From an uncultured Prevotella sp. (lineage in GTDB: Bacteria > Bacteroidota > Bacteroidia > Bacteroidales > Bacteroidaceae), in the NCBI GenBank assembly GCA_946415245.1, contig CAMKRS010000010.1:1-58486 (forward strand): a stretch of DNA of 58,486 nucleotides, read 5' to 3'. A program made the translations under genes and the position numbers. The notes beneath the pieces are model-generated. The model worked only from the letters and a program-made list of their open reading frames with translations, had not been told where the DNA came from and ran no database searches. This document shows positions 55,449-58,486 of the stretch, piece after piece. Positions within the stretch are counted from its first letter, which is position 1, and every line of letters starts with the position of its first letter.

Positions 55449-56078
55449 ATGAAGAAACTCGAATCTACATTGACGAATATGGTGCTGGTGCTCACAGGAG
55501 TAGCTATCATCATGGGTGGTATCCTTGCTTATGTGAACCACCTGACTGAAGGTCCTATCAACGAACAGAAAGCGAAGGCGCTTGCTGACGGTATCAAGAG
55601 CGTGATGTGTGTCAGCGACATTCAGGTCGCCAAGACTGATACCGTGCGCCAGAATGATGCCAAAGGTAAGGAAATGACCTATATCATCTATCAGACACAA
55701 GATGCTCAGGGTAAGAATCTTGGCGCAGCTGTTGAGAGCACCACAGGTGGTTTCGGTGGAAATCTGAAAGTGCTCGTGGGCTTCGATCCTGAGGGCAAGA
55801 TTCTTGGTTATACGCTCCTCGAACATGCGGAGACCCCAGGACTTGGCGCAAAGGCTGATAAGTGGTTCCAGAAGGGAGAGAAGGGTGATATCATCGGTAA
55901 GTCACCATCAGAGCCTCTCACTGTGTCGAAGGACGGTGGAAAAGTGGATGCCATCACGGCCTCTACAATCACCAGCCGAGCTTTCCTGCTCGCTGTCAAC
56001 AATGCTTATAACGCTTATAAGAATACGCCCGCCACTGATGCTCAGACAGGCGCTACGAATCAAGTGAAAAATGAATAG
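55449..56078 (+). CDS. rnfG: Rnf electron transport complex subunit G
   Basis: 209 aa. One N-terminal membrane helix (MVLVLTGVAIIMGGILAYV) and a periplasmic FMN-binding domain. Covalent FMN threonine in DAITASTITSRAF; GFDPEGKILGYTLLEHAETPG is the family core. Its stop TAG is part of a GAATAG repeat. Confidence 0.95.
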   Translation: MKKLESTLTNMVLVLTGVAIIMGGILAYVNHLTEGPINEQKAKALADGIKSVMCVSDIQVAKTDTVRQNDAKGKEMTYIIYQTQDAQGKNLGAAVESTTGGFGGNLKVLVGFDPEGKILGYTLLEHAETPGLGAKADKWFQKGEKGDIIGKSPSEPLTVSKDGGKVDAITASTITSRAFLLAVNNAYNAYKNTPATDAQTGATNQVKNE

Positions 56079-56095
56079 TGATAATTGAATAGTTT

Positions 56096-56680
56096 ATGAA
56101 CGCAATACAGATTATCAAGAATGGTATCGTCAAGGAGAACCCCACGTTCGTCCTGATGCTTGGTATGTGTCCCACGCTGGCCACCACCACTTCTGCCATC
56201 AACGGTATGTCGATGGGTCTCGCTACGATGGCGGTACTCATCTGCACCAATGTCGTGATCTCGTGTATGAAGTCTATCACACCTGATAAGGTGCGCATCC
56301 CTGTGTTCATTGTGGTGATTGCCGCCTTCGTGACGATGCTGCAACTGGTCATCAAGGCCTTCCTGCCTGATATCGATGCAGCCCTCGGACTCTTTATTCC
56401 GTTGATCGTGGTCAACTGTATTATCCTCGGACGTGCGGAAGCTTTCGCTGCCAAGCAGTCGCCCGTGGCCTCTCTCTTTGATGGTATCGGTATCGGTCTT
56501 GGTTTCACTCTGGGACTGACACTCTTAGGCATCTGTCGTGAGTTCTTAGGCAATGGATCTATCTTCGGACTGACGCTGTTGCCCGAGACCTACAACATCC
56601 TGCTCTTCGTGCTGCCTCCGGGTGCCTTTATTACTCTGGGATTCCTCATCGCCATCGTCAATAAACTTAGAAACGCATAA
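56096..56680 (+). CDS. rnfE: Rnf electron transport complex subunit E
   Basis: 194 aa, six membrane helices, homologous to NqrD. KENPTFVLMLGMCPTLATTT and CILGRAEAFAAKQSPVASLF with the conserved paired Cys residues of the RnfA/RnfE iron site (one in MLGMCP, one in NCIILGR). Three bp before rnfA. Confidence 0.95.
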   Translation: MNAIQIIKNGIVKENPTFVLMLGMCPTLATTTSAINGMSMGLATMAVLICTNVVISCMKSITPDKVRIPVFIVVIAAFVTMLQLVIKAFLPDIDAALGLFIPLIVVNCIILGRAEAFAAKQSPVASLFDGIGIGLGFTLGLTLLGICREFLGNGSIFGLTLLPETYNILLFVLPPGAFITLGFLIAIVNKLRNA

Positions 56681-56683
56681 GAT

Positions 56684-57286
56684 ATGGAATATATACTGAT
56701 TTTCATTAGCGCCATCTTTGTGAACAACATTGTGTTGTCACAGTTCCTAGGCATCTGTCCGTTCCTCGGTGTATCCAAGAAGATTGACACCTCGCTGGGT
56801 ATGTCGGCAGCTGTCGCCTTTGTGCTGACGCTTGCCACTATCGTCACCTGGCTGGTGCAGAAATTTGTGCTCGACGCCTTCGGACTGCAATACTTGCAGA
56901 CCATCGCCTTCATTCTCGTCATCGCATCATTGGTGCAGATGGTAGAGATTGTTTTGAAGAAGGTGTCGCCAGCTCTCTATCAGGCGCTGGGCATCTTCCT
57001 GCCGCTGATCACCACCAACTGCGCCGTACTGGGTGTCGCCATCCTTTGTATTCAGAAGGAATACAATCTGTTGCAGAGTGTTGTCTATGCCTTCTCCACA
57101 GCTATCGGTTTTGGACTGGCGCTGACGGTCTTTGCTGGTATGCGTGAACAGCTCGAACTCGTGAAGATCCCCAAGGGTATGCAGGGAATGGCCATCGTGA
57201 TGCTCTCTGCCGGTTTGCTGAGTCTCGCTTTCATGGGCTTCTCGGGTGTCGACGGTGGACTGAAAGTGCTCTTCGGTCTCGATTAA
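56684..57286 (+). CDS. rnfA: Rnf electron transport complex subunit A
   Basis: 200 aa, six membrane helices, homologous to NqrE and inverted relative to RnfE. FVNNIVLSQFLGICPFLGVS and PLITTNCAVLGVAILC provide the matching Cys ligands. Last gene of the rnf operon; 24 bp to the next gene. Confidence 0.95.
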   Translation: MEYILIFISAIFVNNIVLSQFLGICPFLGVSKKIDTSLGMSAAVAFVLTLATIVTWLVQKFVLDAFGLQYLQTIAFILVIASLVQMVEIVLKKVSPALYQALGIFLPLITTNCAVLGVAILCIQKEYNLLQSVVYAFSTAIGFGLALTVFAGMREQLELVKIPKGMQGMAIVMLSAGLLSLAFMGFSGVDGGLKVLFGLD

Positions 57287-57310
57287 ACAACATCAAAATA
57301 AAAACGGACT

Positions 57311-58378
57311 ATGAGTAAGAAAACCTATTTGTTTGCGGCTGCGATGCTGATGGTATTGACAGCCTGCAAGAACAGTGCAGATGCAACAGCAGAGATCATT
57401 GATCTGCCACGCGCAGAAACTCCCGACAGCGTGGCTGCAGCTATGGACACCTTCTTCCAGGAGGCAGCTAACGACTCGATGGACATTCACAGCGTGATGA
57501 TCGTCAAGGATGGCAACGTCATCTATAGTCGTTGGCAGAGTGAGGGCGCCGACAGTGTGCCTCACGTGCTTCATTCAGTGAGCAAGACCTTTACGTCAAC
57601 GGCTGTGGGACTGGCCATCGCTGATGGAAAAATGGCGCTGACAGATAAAGTGATCAGTTTTTTTCCCGACAAACTGCCTGATGAGGTGAGTGAGAACCTC
57701 AAAGCGATGACTGTTCGTGATCTGCTGACGATGACCTGCGGCCACGATGTAGAGCCTTCTGGCTTTCACGGTAATCAGGATGTTGACTGGGTTCAGGCTT
57801 TCCTGGCGCAACCCGTAGAACACGAGCCTGGCTCTTTCTATCTTTACAACAGTCTGGGCACTTATGTACTCTCTGCTATCGTGCAACAGGTGACGGGTGA
57901 AAAGGTGGTTGACTATTTGAACACGCGCCTGTTTGAACCGCTGCATATCGCCAAACCCAAGTGGGAAGAGAGTCCGCAGGGCATCAACTGTGGAGGTTGG
58001 GGTCTTTACCTGAAGACCGAAGATCTGGCAAAGATGGGTCAGCTGTTGTTGCAGAAAGGTCAATGGAATGGAGAGCAGATCATCCCGGAAGAGTGGGTGA
58101 GTGAGATGTCGAAGAAACAAGTGGAGAGCATCAATCCTGGAACACGCATCGAACAAGCTGAGGAACGGGGGTTGACCAAAGAGACCAGCGACTGGATGCA
58201 AGGCTATGGCTATCAGATGTGGCTTTGTCGTCCAGGTTGTTTCCGTGCTGACGGTGCCCGTGGACAATACATCATCGTGGTTCCTGATAAGAATGCCGTC
58301 ATCGCCATCACCTCGAATGTAGAGGATCTGCAGGGCGAACTGAATCTGGTTTGGAATAACATCCTACCGGTTCTCTAA
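57311..58378 (+). CDS. Serine hydrolase lipoprotein, beta-lactamase/PBP-like family
   Basis: 355 aa. Lipobox LTACKNS (Cys19). Class C beta-lactamase-like domain: active Ser-x-x-Lys in HSVSKTFTS, Tyr-x-Asn in FYLYNSLGTYVL, GGWGLYLKTEDLAKMGQLLL. Likely a periplasmic or surface esterase/peptidase rather than a resistance enzyme; no clear KTG. Possibly cotranscribed with rnf (24 bp) and ended by a terminator at 58406. Confidence 0.9.
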   Translation: MSKKTYLFAAAMLMVLTACKNSADATAEIIDLPRAETPDSVAAAMDTFFQEAANDSMDIHSVMIVKDGNVIYSRWQSEGADSVPHVLHSVSKTFTSTAVGLAIADGKMALTDKVISFFPDKLPDEVSENLKAMTVRDLLTMTCGHDVEPSGFHGNQDVDWVQAFLAQPVEHEPGSFYLYNSLGTYVLSAIVQQVTGEKVVDYLNTRLFEPLHIAKPKWEESPQGINCGGWGLYLKTEDLAKMGQLLLQKGQWNGEQIIPEEWVSEMSKKQVESINPGTRIEQAEERGLTKETSDWMQGYGYQMWLCRPGCFRADGARGQYIIVVPDKNAVIAITSNVEDLQGELNLVWNNILPVL

Positions 58379-58405
58379 GACCCTGGATGATTACTTGAAG
58401 GATAA

Positions 58406-58438
58406 AAAATAAAGCGCTGGAACTCAGCGCTTTATTTG
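58406..58438 (+). terminator. Terminator after the serine hydrolase, possibly bidirectional
   Basis: AAAGCGCTG (58411-58419) pairs with CAGCGCTTT (58425-58433), followed by ATTTGT. An A-run precedes it, so it could also end the tRNA transcript coming from the right. Confidence 0.82.
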
Positions 58439-58486
58439 TAGTCGATAGGGGAATCGAACCCCTATGCCAAGATTGAGAATCTTGTA
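58439..58486 (-). tRNA. tRNA-Glu (anticodon CTC), 3' part; 5' end beyond window
   Basis: On the minus strand: anticodon stem CAAGA, loop TTCTCAA (anticodon CTC), stem TCTTG, a short variable loop, T arm AGGGG-TTCGATT-CCCCT, acceptor ATCGACT and discriminator A. CCA is not encoded. The D arm and 5' acceptor lie outside the window, so identity rests on the anticodon. Confidence 0.8.

Noticed and set aside
57311..58378. Serine hydrolase considered as an antibiotic-resistance beta-lactamase
   Set aside because: It has SxxK and YxN but no clear KTG motif, and it is a lipoprotein of the broad PBP-like esterase group.

Overview
The window is chromosomal DNA of a Bacteroidales bacterium, most likely Prevotellaceae (Prevotella sensu lato). 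Evidence: promoters of the Bacteroidetes type (TTTG, about 20 bp, TAnnTTTG) precede many genes; the primary sigma factor is the short 286-aa type without region 1.1; the ATP synthase operon has the Bacteroidetes order atpD-C-(membrane gene)-B-E-F-H-A-G; and DUF5687, PCMD, DMP19, HU-HIG-like and OMP_b-brl_3-like families are present. Species assignment is inference.

Layout. 1-1609: C-terminally truncated feoAB iron transporter fusion (minus). 1767-4934: large outer-membrane beta-barrel protein with a Gly/Arg-rich tail. 4937-12647 (minus): a small secreted protein coupled to rpoD, then degP/htrA, then ftsK-lolA-DUF5687. 12744-20756 (plus): 3'-5' exonuclease, rRNA methyltransferase, tilS, nhaD, pfkA, an AAA/CYTH protein and guanine deaminase. 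20852-27907: complete F-type ATP synthase operon, then a zinc metallopeptidase, RNase P RNA, YihY, and folK on the minus strand. 30826-34871: serine biosynthesis operon serC-serA-DUF1015-lipoprotein. 35017-38092: acyl-CoA ligase, C1B peptidase, RidA. 38093-40600: the only clearly accessory stretch, holding an HU-like gene remnant, a nested inverted-repeat element with two outward promoters, a RAYT-type transposase split by one in-frame TGA and flanked by inverted REP-like repeats, and a hicAB toxin-antitoxin pair. 40814-42917: secreted protein, ECF sigma factor and probable anti-sigma factor. 42993-51565: PorT-like barrel protein, PCMD lipoprotein, DMP19 protein, smpB, metH, GHL10-type glycosyl hydrolase, lipoprotein and an acidic protein. 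51716-57286: rseC-rnfBCDGEA. Then a serine-hydrolase lipoprotein, a terminator and the 3' part of a tRNA-Glu.

Functional links. Rnf (ferredoxin:NAD+ ion pump), NhaD (Na+/H+ antiporter) and the ATP synthase together form the ion-gradient economy of an anaerobe. The c subunit looks proton-type, so NhaD could convert between sodium and proton gradients if Rnf pumps sodium; that is inference.

The most unusual pattern is a set of degenerate short-period arrays (mostly 7-8 bp units such as TGAATAG, TTGATAA, AAAAGGTA, TTGAGAG) at gene junctions. They often start at the stop codon of the upstream gene, carry stop codons in several frames, and sometimes occur as facing inverted pairs. In at least two places the stop-free strand has become coding: the FeoA-FeoB linker and the signal-peptide core of the GHL10 protein. 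In tilS and metH the array appears to supply a GTG start. I cannot tell without searches whether this is already described.
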